The position numbers and the translations under genes were made by a program. This document shows positions 32,541 through 40,822 of a stretch of 64,000 nt of DNA, in pieces. The stretch's first letter is position 1, and each line of letters opens with the position of its first letter. The notes under the pieces are model-generated. The model was not told where the DNA came from, did no database searches, and was given only the letters and a program-made list of their open reading frames with translations. This DNA is from an uncultured Collinsella sp. (GTDB lineage Bacteria; Actinomycetota; Coriobacteriia; Coriobacteriales; Coriobacteriaceae). The stretch covers positions 22,520 to 86,519 of the forward strand of contig UQIE01000009.1 of the NCBI GenBank assembly GCA_900541065.1. The letters run 5' to 3'.

Positions 32541-33122
32541 GTGTTTGGTATTGGAGAGGGTGAGCTGGCAATCATCGTGGTCTTCGGCTTTTTGCTGTTT
32601 GGCCCGGATAAGCTCCCGCAGATGGGCCGCACGATCGGCCGTGCCATCCGTCAGTTCCGCGAGACGCAGGAAAAGATGACGGCCGTTGTTCAGTCCGAGA
32701 TCATCGATCCGGTAAGCGAGGCTGCTTCGGCTCCGGTCAAGCCCAAGAAGGCTGCCGTCGATGACGATTCCGATGCGGACGATGATGCCGTCGAGACGGC
32801 CGCGCCCGCAAAGAAGGAGACCTTTGCCGAGCGCCGTGCCCGCCTTGCCGCCGAGAAGGCTGCGAGCGAGGGTGCCACCGAGGACGAAGGTATTGCCGAG
32901 GAGGCCAAGGGTGCAGAGCCTGCCGCCGCTGCTGCTGCCGCAGCCGAGCCCGAGCCTGCTGCAGAGCCGGAGCCCGAGCCCGAGCCGGCAGAGCCCACGA
33001 CAGCTGACCTCTACGCCCGTCGTCCCCGTAAGCGCAAGGCTGTCGTCGACCAGCTCGCTCGCGAGCTCGAGGCCGAGGACGACGCCGCTGCCGCCGACGC
33101 CCCGAAGGGAGGCGATGAGTAA
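32541..33122 (+). CDS. tatA: Twin-arginine translocase subunit TatA/TatB
   Basis: Membrane component of the Tat pathway that exports folded proteins. N-terminal helix FGIGEGELAIIVVFGFLLFGPDKLP, then the amphipathic helix GRTIGRAIRQFRETQEKM, then a long acidic, Ala/Glu/Pro-rich tail (EPEPAAEPEPEPEP) ending in a basic patch. At 193 aa the tail makes it TatB-like in length. Start is GTG 32541 with GGAGG five bases upstream; the frame is open further upstream. Its stop codon overlaps the tatC start by one base. Confidence 0.9.
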   Translation: MFGIGEGELAIIVVFGFLLFGPDKLPQMGRTIGRAIRQFRETQEKMTAVVQSEIIDPVSEAASAPVKPKKAAVDDDSDADDDAVETAAPAKKETFAERRARLAAEKAASEGATEDEGIAEEAKGAEPAAAAAAAAEPEPAAEPEPEPEPAEPTTADLYARRPRKRKAVVDQLARELEAEDDAAAADAPKGGDE

Positions 33123-33913
33123 TGCCTATCGGACCTGCGCGTATGCCGCTCTTCGATCACCTGGGAGAGCTCCGTCGCCGCCTGACCATCGTGGTCGTGT
33201 CGGTGTTCGCCGCCGCTATCGTGCTGTATTTCGCCACGCCTGTGGTGCTCGACATCCTGGAAGATCCCATCCGCTCCTTTGTGCCGGACGGTAAGTTCTA
33301 CATCACTACCACGCTCGGCGGCTTTGGCTTGCGCTTCTCGCTGGCCATCAAGATGGCCGTGGTCATGTGCACGCCCATGATCATCTGGCAGATTCTGGCG
33401 TTTTTCCTGCCGGCGCTTCGCCCCAACGAGCGCAAGTGGGTCGTGCCCACGGTGCTCGCCTCGACGGTGCTGTTCTTCCTGGGTGCCATCTTCTGCTACT
33501 TCATCATCATTCCTGCGGGCTTTGAGTGGCTCATCGGCGAGACCTCGGCCGTCGCTACGGCACTGCCCGATCTGGAGAACTACGTCAACATGGAGCTGCT
33601 CTTTATGATCGGCTTTGGCGTGGCGTTTGAGCTGCCGCTCATCATCTTCTATCTGTCCGTCTTCCACATCGTGTCCTACGCTGCTTTCCGCGGTGCCTGG
33701 CGTTATGTATACGTTGGCCTGCTCGTGGGTTCGGCTGTGATCACGCCCGACGGCTCGCCCGTTACGCTGGGTCTCATGTATGGCGCCCTGCTCTCGCTCT
33801 ACGAGATTTCGCTCGCCATCGCCCGTGTGGTCATTACCGCGCGCGAGGGCAAGGAGGGCCTGTTTGTGAGTCGTCTGGACCTGTTCTCGGACGATGAGGA
33901 CGACGAGGAGTAA
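33122..33913 (+). CDS. tatC: Twin-arginine translocase subunit TatC
   Basis: Six-helix receptor of the Tat translocase (263 aa). It has MPLFDHLGELRRRL at the N-terminus, the conserved FFLPALRPNERKWV loop, and VGSAVITPDGSPVTLGLMY near the last helices. It recognises twin-arginine signal peptides. Translationally coupled to tatA and followed 6 bases later by hypA. Confidence 0.96.
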   Translation: MPIGPARMPLFDHLGELRRRLTIVVVSVFAAAIVLYFATPVVLDILEDPIRSFVPDGKFYITTTLGGFGLRFSLAIKMAVVMCTPMIIWQILAFFLPALRPNERKWVVPTVLASTVLFFLGAIFCYFIIIPAGFEWLIGETSAVATALPDLENYVNMELLFMIGFGVAFELPLIIFYLSVFHIVSYAAFRGAWRYVYVGLLVGSAVITPDGSPVTLGLMYGALLSLYEISLAIARVVITAREGKEGLFVSRLDLFSDDEDDEE

Positions 33914-33919
33914 ATCGGT

Positions 33920-34276
33920 ATGCACGAGGTTGGCATTGTCAACGGCATACTCGATACAGTGATTCGCGCGGCGCGTGGGGCGGGGGCCTCGCGCGCCGTT
34001 TTGGTAACGCTGCGTATCGGGGATATGACCGAGGTCGTGCGCGAGGCGCTCGACTTTGCCTGGGAGACGTTTCGCGACGAGGACCCGCTCACGCGCGGCT
34101 GCGAGCTTGCCGTGGAGGAGGTCCATCCACAAAGCGAGTGCCTGGACTGCGGCGAGGTCTTTGATCACGACCGTTTCCATTGTCGCTGTCCCCAGTGTGG
34201 CGGCTCCAACGTGCGTCTGCTGCACGGCCGCGAACTCGACATCGCAAGTATCGAGATCGAGACCCCCGACGATTAG
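33920..34276 (+). CDS. hypA: Hydrogenase nickel-incorporation protein HypA
   Basis: Nickel metallochaperone for [NiFe]-hydrogenase maturation; 118 aa. MHEVGI at the N-terminus provides the nickel-binding His2. The zinc site is formed by CLDCGEVF and CPQCGG (two CxxC). It hands Ni to the enzyme together with HypB. It is directly downstream of tatC and upstream of hypB in the same operon; [NiFe]-hydrogenases are typical Tat substrates. Confidence 0.93.
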   Translation: MHEVGIVNGILDTVIRAARGAGASRAVLVTLRIGDMTEVVREALDFAWETFRDEDPLTRGCELAVEEVHPQSECLDCGEVFDHDRFHCRCPQCGGSNVRLLHGRELDIASIEIETPDD

Positions 34277-34330
34277 CCCGCCAGCAACCTGGGGACGGGG
34301 TATAAATGGTAGAAGTAAGGAGCGCCGAGT

Positions 34331-35014
34331 ATGGCCGAGAAAACGATTGATATCGCGTCGCCGATCCTGTCGCGCAACGAGCGCCTGGCAGATCAGCTGC
34401 GTCAGCGATTTAATGAGACAAACACCTATGTGATCAATGTGCTGTCGAGCCCTGGCTCGGGCAAGACCACCACGATCCTGGGCACCAACGAGCGCCTGCG
34501 TGACAAGGCGGGCCTGCGCTGCGCCGTCATCGAGGGCGACATCGCCTCGGACGTCGACGCCATCACCATGAAGGAAGCCGGCATGCCTGCCATCCAGATC
34601 AACACGGGGGGCCTGTGCCACCTCGAGGGCAACATGATCATGGAGGCCGTCGACGCGTTCGACCAGGCTGTGGGTCTGGAAAACATCGACGTCATCTTTA
34701 TCGAAAATGTGGGCAACCTGGTCTGCCCGGTCGACTTTGACCTGGGCGAGAACCTGTCCATCATGATTCTCTCGGTGCCCGAGGGCGACGACAAGCCCAT
34801 CAAGTACCCGGGCATCTTCCAACACGCCGGCGCGCAGCTGCTCAACAAGGTCGACGTGGCTCCGGCTTTCGATTTTGACATGGATAGGTATACTAAGACA
34901 CTCGATGACCTCAATCCGCAGGCGCCGCGGTTTGCCGTGAGCGCGCGCAAGGGCGAGGGCATGGATGCCTGGTGCGATTGGCTCATCGGGCAGATTGAGC
35001 AAGCAAGGGCGTAA
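34331..35014 (+). CDS. hypB: Hydrogenase nickel-incorporation GTPase HypB
   Basis: SIMIBI-class GTPase of 227 aa that drives nickel delivery. P-loop LSSPGSGKTTTIL, EGDIASDVDA, the Cys/His metal site NTGGLCHLEGNM, ENVGNLVCPVDFDLGE, and the guanine site NKVD. No His-rich nickel-storage N-terminus is present, so it is the minimal form. The remaining hyp genes and hydrogenase subunits are not in this window. Confidence 0.95.
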   Translation: MAEKTIDIASPILSRNERLADQLRQRFNETNTYVINVLSSPGSGKTTTILGTNERLRDKAGLRCAVIEGDIASDVDAITMKEAGMPAIQINTGGLCHLEGNMIMEAVDAFDQAVGLENIDVIFIENVGNLVCPVDFDLGENLSIMILSVPEGDDKPIKYPGIFQHAGAQLLNKVDVAPAFDFDMDRYTKTLDDLNPQAPRFAVSARKGEGMDAWCDWLIGQIEQARA

Positions 35015-35068
35015 GTCGGCCGCCATACGGGCGGGCGTAGCCGCAGAGATACGAGATAGGAGCCTCTT

Positions 35069-37663
35069 TTGAAGCTCATCATCGCCGAGAAAAACGACGC
35101 CGCGCGTCAGATCGCCGAGCGTCTGTCCACGGGTAAGCCCAAAAAGGACAAGGTGTACAACACCGCCATCTACCGCTTTGAGTGGAAGGGCGAGGAGTGC
35201 GTGACGATCGGCCTTGCCGGTCACATCCTTGCGCCTGATTTTTGCGACAGCGTGCTGTTCGATAAAAAGCTGGGCTGGTATTCGGTCACCGAGGACGGCG
35301 AGATACTGCCGGCCGACATGCCCGATGGCCTAGCGCGTCCGCCTTACGACACCAAGCGTAAGCCGTTCCTTGCCGATGGCATCTCCATTAAGGGCTGGAA
35401 GCTCGAGAGTCTGCCTTACCTCACCTGGGCGCCCGTCATTAAGTTGCCGGCTGAGAAAGAGCTCATTCGCTCGCTTAAGAACCTCGCCAAAAAGTCCGAC
35501 AGCGTCATCATTGCCACGGACTTCGATCGCGAGGGCGAGCTGATCGGTTCGGACGCCCTCAACAAGGTGCGCGAGGTGGCGCCCGACTTGCCGGTCGCCC
35601 GCGCCCAGTATTCTTCGTTTACCAAGGCCGAGATCACGCAGGCCTTCGATAACCTTGTCTCGCTCGACCAGAACCTGGCCGACGCCGGCGAGAGCCGTCA
35701 GCACATCGACCTCATTTGGGGTGCGGTGCTCACGCGTTACCTGACGCTCGCCAAGTTTGGCGGCTTTGGTAACGTGCGCTCCGCCGGCCGCGTGCAGACC
35801 CCGACGCTTGCCCTGGTGGTCGAGCGCGAGCGCGAGCGCATGGCGTTTGTGCCCGAGGACTATTGGCAGATTCGCGGCATGGGCGCCGCGCAAGGCGCTG
35901 CCGAGGACGATCGCTTTAAGATCGCGCACAAGACAGCGCGCTTTACCGACAAGGATGCTGCCGAGACGGCGTATAGTCACGTCGACGGCGCCGAGACGGC
36001 AACCGTCGCCGCGGTGACCAAGCGCTCCCGCAAGCAGCAGCCGCCCACGCCGTTTGCGACGACCTCGCTACAGGCCGCCGCCGCGGCCGAGGGCATCTCG
36101 CCTGCGCGTACCATGCGCATCGCCGAGTCCCTCTACATGGCGGGCCTCATCAGCTACCCGCGTGTCGACAATACCGTGTACCCCGCGACGCTTGATCTGG
36201 GCGCCGTGGTGAGCGACCTGGCAAAGATCAACCCGGCGCTGGCGCCCGTATGCAAAAAGGTCCTCGCCGGCCCCATGAAGCCCACGCGCGGCAAGGTCGA
36301 GACCACCGACCACCCGCCTATCTATCCCACGGGCGAGGGCGATCCGTCCACGCTCGACGGCGGCCAGCGCAAGCTCTACGACCTCATCGCCCGCCGCTTC
36401 CTGGCGACGCTCATGGGTCCCGCGACCATCGAGAACACCAAGCTCGAGCTCGATGTGAACGGTGAGCCGTTCGTGGCTTCGGGCGATGTGCTCGTGACCC
36501 CGGGTTTCCGCGAGGCCTACCCGTATGGCCTTAAACGCGACGAGCAGATGCCGCCGCTGGAGCAGGGCGATACGGTCGACGTATTCGACATTAAGCTCGA
36601 GGCCAAGCAGACCGAGCCGCCCGCGCGCTACAGTCAGGGCAAGCTCGTGCAGGAGATGGAGAAGCGCGGCCTGGGCACCAAGTCCACGCGCGCGAGCATC
36701 ATCGAGCGCCTGTACGCCGTGCGCTACCTCAAAAACGATCCCGTGGAGCCGAGCCAGCTGGGCATTGCCATCATCGACGCGCTGACGCAGTTTGCCCCGC
36801 GCATCACGAGCCCCGATATGACCAGCGAGCTCGATGGCGATATGACCCGTGTGGAGCGCGGCGAGGATACCGAAGAGCATGTCGTGACGCACTCGCGCGC
36901 GCTGCTGGCTGGCGTGCTCGATGAGCTGCTCAAGCACACGCAGGAGCTGGGCGACGCCATCAGCGACGCCGTCACGGCCGATGCGCGCGTGGGCGCTTGC
37001 CCCAAGTGCGGCAAAGACCTGGTTATGAAGACGAGCGCCAAGACCCGTGGCAGCTTTATCGGCTGCATGGGCTGGCCCGACTGCGATGTGACCTATCCGG
37101 TGCCGAGCGGCGTCAAGGTGAGCCCGCTCGAGGGCGAGGCAGCCGTGTGCCCCGAGTGCGGCGCGCCGCGCATTAAATGCCAGCCGTTCCGCCAGAAGGC
37201 CTTCGAGATTTGCGTGAACCCCACGTGCCCCACCAACTACGAGCCCGACCTTAAGGTGGGCGAGTGCAAGGTGTGTGCCGAGGCCGGACGCCATGGCGAC
37301 CTGATCGCACACAAGAGCGAGAAGAGCGGCAAGCGCTTTATCCGCTGCACCAACTATGACGATTGCGGCGTGAGCTATCCGCTGCCGGCGCGTGGCAAGC
37401 TCGAGGCGACGGGCGAGACCTGTCCCGAGTGCGGCGCTCCCATCGTGGTGGTCAACACGGCGCGCGGTCCGTGGCGTATCTGCGTCAATATGGACTGCCC
37501 GACCAAGGAGAAGAAGCCCGCCCGCGGCCGCAAGACTGCGACCAAGGCGATCACGGCGAAGAAGACCACAGCAGCAAAGAAGACTTCGACCGCCAAGAAG
37601 TCGACTGCCAAGAAGACTGCCGCGAAAAAGACGACCACCAAGAAGGCGGCCGCCGACAAGTAG
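35069..37663 (+). CDS. Type IA DNA topoisomerase, archaeal-type TopA
   Basis: Topoisomerase of 864 aa relaxing negative supercoils. Toprim motifs: IIAEKNDAARQIAERL (Glu7) and IIATDFDREGELIG (Asp151, Asp153). Active-site Tyr363 is in GLISYPRVDNTVYP. This variant, together with ESRQHIDLIWGAVLTRYLTL and GRVQTPTLALVVERE, resembles archaeal TopA more than the usual bacterial GLITYMRTDS form. Four zinc-ribbon-like CxxC modules follow (about 645-820), then a Lys/Ala/Thr-rich tail of some 40 residues resembling histone H1 tails, as in actinobacterial TopA. TTG start with AGGAG upstream. Confidence 0.9.
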   Translation: MKLIIAEKNDAARQIAERLSTGKPKKDKVYNTAIYRFEWKGEECVTIGLAGHILAPDFCDSVLFDKKLGWYSVTEDGEILPADMPDGLARPPYDTKRKPFLADGISIKGWKLESLPYLTWAPVIKLPAEKELIRSLKNLAKKSDSVIIATDFDREGELIGSDALNKVREVAPDLPVARAQYSSFTKAEITQAFDNLVSLDQNLADAGESRQHIDLIWGAVLTRYLTLAKFGGFGNVRSAGRVQTPTLALVVERERERMAFVPEDYWQIRGMGAAQGAAEDDRFKIAHKTARFTDKDAAETAYSHVDGAETATVAAVTKRSRKQQPPTPFATTSLQAAAAAEGISPARTMRIAESLYMAGLISYPRVDNTVYPATLDLGAVVSDLAKINPALAPVCKKVLAGPMKPTRGKVETTDHPPIYPTGEGDPSTLDGGQRKLYDLIARRFLATLMGPATIENTKLELDVNGEPFVASGDVLVTPGFREAYPYGLKRDEQMPPLEQGDTVDVFDIKLEAKQTEPPARYSQGKLVQEMEKRGLGTKSTRASIIERLYAVRYLKNDPVEPSQLGIAIIDALTQFAPRITSPDMTSELDGDMTRVERGEDTEEHVVTHSRALLAGVLDELLKHTQELGDAISDAVTADARVGACPKCGKDLVMKTSAKTRGSFIGCMGWPDCDVTYPVPSGVKVSPLEGEAAVCPECGAPRIKCQPFRQKAFEICVNPTCPTNYEPDLKVGECKVCAEAGRHGDLIAHKSEKSGKRFIRCTNYDDCGVSYPLPARGKLEATGETCPECGAPIVVVNTARGPWRICVNMDCPTKEKKPARGRKTATKAITAKKTTAAKKTSTAKKSTAKKTAAKKTTTKKAAADK

Positions 37664-37691
37664 CGGCGCAGCCGAAACATAGCCCAAAACA

Positions 37692-37729
37692 AAAACGAGC
37701 GAGGGTCCCATGATCCTCGCTCGTTTTTT
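37692..37729 (+). terminator. Terminator of the topoisomerase gene
   Basis: AAAACGAGCGAGG / CCTCGCTCGTTTT stem, 10-nt loop, T-run. Confidence 0.9.
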
Positions 37730-37733
37730 GCGT

Positions 37734-37762
37734 AGTCATTGGGGACGTTCTTGAATGACTAG
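37734..37762. repeat. Small palindromic repeat, family A, copy 3
   Basis: AGTCATTGGGGACGTTC then TTGAATGACTAGT; ends AGTCATT/AATGACT are perfectly complementary. It lies 4 bases after the topoisomerase terminator and 23 bases before the end of the convergent zinc-ribbon gene. Confidence 0.78.
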
Positions 37763-37785
37763 TCGTTTAAGACCGTCGCATGCGA

Positions 37786-38769
37786 CTAGTTCACTTCGAC
37801 GGGTTTGGCGCCGGGATAGCGCTCCTCAAAGTCTAGGCGGTACTTATTGTCATTGGTGCCCGCCACGTTGTCGCGTGACAGCGGCGCCACGATCTCATTC
37901 TTGTGGTCCGCAGGCTTGGCGTATTTCAGGCTGATCTCCCAGGCATCACAGATTGTGTCAATGCGGTGATCCAGGTCGTCGTACAGGGCGATGATGTCCT
38001 TCCAGGAGCTGTAGTTCTTGGAGCTCGTCGGAACGTCTAGGTCCTCGACGATGTCGTAATACTGCTCGATGGTGTTCTCCGTGCGCTCGGCGACGTCGGC
38101 GAGATTTTGACGGGTGGTTCGATCCTCTTCCAGATAGCTGCCGTTGAAGTTCTGCGCGCAGCCACGGACGTAGTTGTCGAGATCTTCGAGCAAGTCGTAG
38201 TATTCGCTCAGACGACGGTAGAGGTTCTGCTCGGAGAGCGTTGCTTCGCCGCCATCCTCGTCGTCATCGTCGTCATCGTCGTACAGGCTGTTGGGATCGC
38301 CGAGAGGCTTTAGGTCATCTTCGTCGACGTCATGGTGCAGCTTAGCTACCTCGGCAGCCGTCTGCGTGGCGGCGTTGTCGAAAGGTCTGATTGCAAAGAA
38401 GATGACCAGGGCGATGATGATCGCCACCAGCACAACGATAACGGCGATAAGCGGCCCGGTGCCGCTCTTTTTGGGAGCGGGGGTCTGTGGCGAAGCGGGC
38501 GCGTATGCGGGAGCCGGCTGCTGTTGGGGCGAGCCGCTCGCGACGGGTATGCGCTGCGTGGTCTCGACGGCCGCGGGGCTTGCGGCGGGGTCGGGTCGAT
38601 AGGCGAGGGGGTCGTCCGCCTTGGCTTGCGGCGTATCGAGGGAGCCTGTCTGCTCAAAAGCGGGCTGGCTATCGCTCGCGGTTGTTTGCTCAACGGGTGC
38701 ACCGCACGAGGTGCAGAACTTGGCATTATCTGCAAGAAGCTTGCCGCACGAGGCGCAATACCGAGACAT
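37786..38769 (-). CDS. Zinc-ribbon membrane protein, hypothetical
   Basis: Protein of 327 aa. The N-terminal zinc ribbon is SRYCASCGKLLADNAKFCTSCG (two CxxC). A Pro/Ala/Gln-rich linker (30-108) leads to one membrane helix (about 112-134), and the remainder should lie outside. It contains an Asp-rich run near residues 168-176 (DDDDDDD) and a helical region to the end. This layout (zinc ribbon, linker, single helix, extracellular domain) is common in Gram-positive envelope proteins of unknown role. AAAGGAG is spaced before ATG 38769. Confidence 0.75.
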   Translation of the reverse strand: MSRYCASCGKLLADNAKFCTSCGAPVEQTTASDSQPAFEQTGSLDTPQAKADDPLAYRPDPAASPAAVETTQRIPVASGSPQQQPAPAYAPASPQTPAPKKSGTGPLIAVIVVLVAIIIALVIFFAIRPFDNAATQTAAEVAKLHHDVDEDDLKPLGDPNSLYDDDDDDDEDGGEATLSEQNLYRRLSEYYDLLEDLDNYVRGCAQNFNGSYLEEDRTTRQNLADVAERTENTIEQYYDIVEDLDVPTSSKNYSSWKDIIALYDDLDHRIDTICDAWEISLKYAKPADHKNEIVAPLSRDNVAGTNDNKYRLDFEERYPGAKPVEVN

Positions 38770-38837
38770 TGCCACTCCTTTCGCCACATTTCAATGCAAT
38801 ACGACGATTATACCCAGCGTCCAAAATTCCCCATCAT

Positions 38838-38905
38838 AAGTTGCGGTGAAATAGGGACTGTTGGCGGTCTCGGAGCTTCAATCAGTCCCTATTTCACCGC
38901 AACTT
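38838..38905. repeat. Perfect 23-bp inverted repeat
   Basis: Arms 38838-38860 and 38883-38905 are exact complements (start AAGTTGCGGTGAAATAGG), 22-nt centre. It lies between the divergent zinc-ribbon and tmk genes, so it is not a simple terminator. A GGGGACGCACCGAGCA motif follows at about 38930. Confidence 0.8.
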
Positions 38906-39009
38906 TGGAAAGGCACCTTTAGCCATTGGGGACGCACCGAGCACTGGGGTATCATGGCTTGGTTGATATATATCTGCATTTACGCGCCTTGTAGGAAGGG
39001 GCTGCGCCC

Positions 39010-39693
39010 ATGGCTTTTGAGCCCGCTCAACATAGCTTTATCACGCTCGAGGGCGTCGATGGCGCCGGCAAGTCCACGCAGGCGCGCCTGCTTGCCCGCG
39101 CTCTTGAACTCGCTGGCTACCAGGTTGTGAGCCTGCGCGAGCCGGGCGGTACCGCCATCAGCGAAAAGATCCGCGCCCTGCTGCTCGACCCCGCCAATAC
39201 GGCGATGGGCGATACTTGCGAGCTGTTGCTCTACGAGGCCGCGCGCGCCCAGCTGGTGCACGAGGTCATCGCGCCCGCCCTCGCTGCCGGCAAGGTGGTC
39301 CTGTGCGACCGCTTCTACGATTCCACAACTTGCTATCAGGCGTTTGCCGATGGCCTCGATCGCCAGATAGTACGCGATGCCAACAACCTGGCCGTCGCGG
39401 GGACGCACCCGGCGCTCACGCTCGTCTATCACATCACGCCCGAGCAGGCGGCGCTGCGCATGGCAGCCCGTGGCGCGGCCGACCGCATGGAGGCTAAGGG
39501 CATGACCTTCCAAGAGCGTGTCTACCAGGGATTTTGCGCCATCGCCGCCGAGGAACCAAACCGCGTAAAGCTCATCGACGCGACCGCGTCCATCGAGGAC
39601 GTCTTCGCGCGGACGGTCGAGCAGGTTCGCGCCTACGGCCTCGATATTTCCCAGGACGCCGTCACCGCCGCGCTTGCCCAGGAGGCCGAGTAA
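39010..39693 (+). CDS. tmk: Thymidylate kinase
   Basis: Phosphorylates dTMP to dTDP; 227 aa. P-loop LEGVDGAGKSTQARLL, LREPGGTAISEKIR (DR/E-P-G motif), CDRFYDSTTCYQAF, and the LID segment with ARGAADRMEAKG. The first gene of a tmk-holB-ricT operon; holB starts 2 bases after its stop. This order is widely conserved in Gram-positive bacteria. Confidence 0.96.
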   Translation: MAFEPAQHSFITLEGVDGAGKSTQARLLARALELAGYQVVSLREPGGTAISEKIRALLLDPANTAMGDTCELLLYEAARAQLVHEVIAPALAAGKVVLCDRFYDSTTCYQAFADGLDRQIVRDANNLAVAGTHPALTLVYHITPEQAALRMAARGAADRMEAKGMTFQERVYQGFCAIAAEEPNRVKLIDATASIEDVFARTVEQVRAYGLDISQDAVTAALAQEAE

Positions 39694-39694
39694 C

Positions 39695-40822
39695 ATGGCC
39701 CCCGCTCAGGCAAGCCTGCTGGCCAAGCTCGACACCCAAGAGCGCGTGCGCGACTTTTTGACCAATGCCGTCGCCAGCGGTCGCGCGTCGCACGCCTACC
39801 TGTTTTTGGGCGCGCCCGGCGCGGGCAAGCTCGACGCCGCGTGGGCGCTCGCCCAAGCCTTCCTGTGCGAGCAAGATGGCTGCGGCTCATGCGATAGCTG
39901 CGTGCGCGTCGCCCGCCATACGCACCCCGACGTGCACTATTACACGCCCGAGAGCGCCACGGGCTACCTCATCGCCCAGACCCGCGAGCTGCTCGATGAC
40001 GTGCCTCTGGCGCCCATCCGTGCCAAGGCCAAGGTCTACATCATCGACCGTGCCGAGCAACTGCGCGCCAACACCGCCAACGCGCTGCTCAAGACACTCG
40101 AGGAGCCGCCCGAGGGCGTTATGTTCATCCTGCTGGGCACCTCGGCAGACGTGATGTTGCCCACCATCGTGAGCCGCTGCCAGTGCGTGCCGTTTCGGCT
40201 GGTATCGCCCGCCGTCGCCGCGCAGGCCGTGAGCCGCGCCACCGGTCAGGACCCTGCGCGTTGCCGCATGGCCGTCGCCGTGGCGGGAAGCCCCACGCGT
40301 GGCATCGGGTTCCTCAAGAGCGCCGAGCGCCAGGACGCCCGCCGTCAGATGGTTCGCGCCATCGATTCGCTTATCGCCGCCGACGAGGCCGACGTGCTCA
40401 GCCGCGCCAAGTCGCTCATTGTCGCCGTTAAGGCGCCGCTCGCCGAGGTCAAGTCCACGCAGGAAAAGGTACTCGAGCAAAACGCCGACTACCTGTCGCG
40501 TGGAGCATTGAAGCAGCTTGAGGACCGCAACAAGCGCGAACTCAACGCGCGCGAGCGTTCGGGTATCATGGAAGCGCTGGCGAGCGCGCGGACGCTCATG
40601 CGCGATGTGCTGCTGACACTTCAGGACGAGGCAGCCGACGTGGTGAACGAGGATGTGCGCGACACGATCGGTCGGCTTGCCGCCGCGACCAATGTTGCGG
40701 GTGCCACCCAGGCGCTCGAGGCGGTCGCGACCGCCGAGCGCAACATCGCCAGAAACGTTACTCCCCAGCTGGCCATCGAGGTCATGCTGTTCGATATCAG
40801 GAAGGCACTGAAATGCCGTTAG
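39695..40822 (+). CDS. holB: DNA polymerase III delta' subunit
   Basis: Clamp-loader subunit of 375 aa with the AAA+ fold: HAYLFLGAPGAGKLDAAWAL (P-loop form), the zinc module around CEQDGCGSCDSC, IIDRAEQLRANTANALLKTLEEPP and the sensor region LLPTIVSRCQ. AGGAGG inside the end of tmk serves ATG 39695. The end overlaps the ricT start by 10 bases, so the three genes are coupled. Confidence 0.93.
   Translation: MAPAQASLLAKLDTQERVRDFLTNAVASGRASHAYLFLGAPGAGKLDAAWALAQAFLCEQDGCGSCDSCVRVARHTHPDVHYYTPESATGYLIAQTRELLDDVPLAPIRAKAKVYIIDRAEQLRANTANALLKTLEEPPEGVMFILLGTSADVMLPTIVSRCQCVPFRLVSPAVAAQAVSRATGQDPARCRMAVAVAGSPTRGIGFLKSAERQDARRQMVRAIDSLIAADEADVLSRAKSLIVAVKAPLAEVKSTQEKVLEQNADYLSRGALKQLEDRNKRELNARERSGIMEALASARTLMRDVLLTLQDEAADVVNEDVRDTIGRLAAATNVAGATQALEAVATAERNIARNVTPQLAIEVMLFDIRKALKCR

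Noticed and set aside
34831..38787. Large antisense frames such as those opposite the topoisomerase, tat and hyp genes
   Set aside because: High-GC third-position bias opens long antisense frames. Each is opposite a well-supported gene and has no motif of its own.
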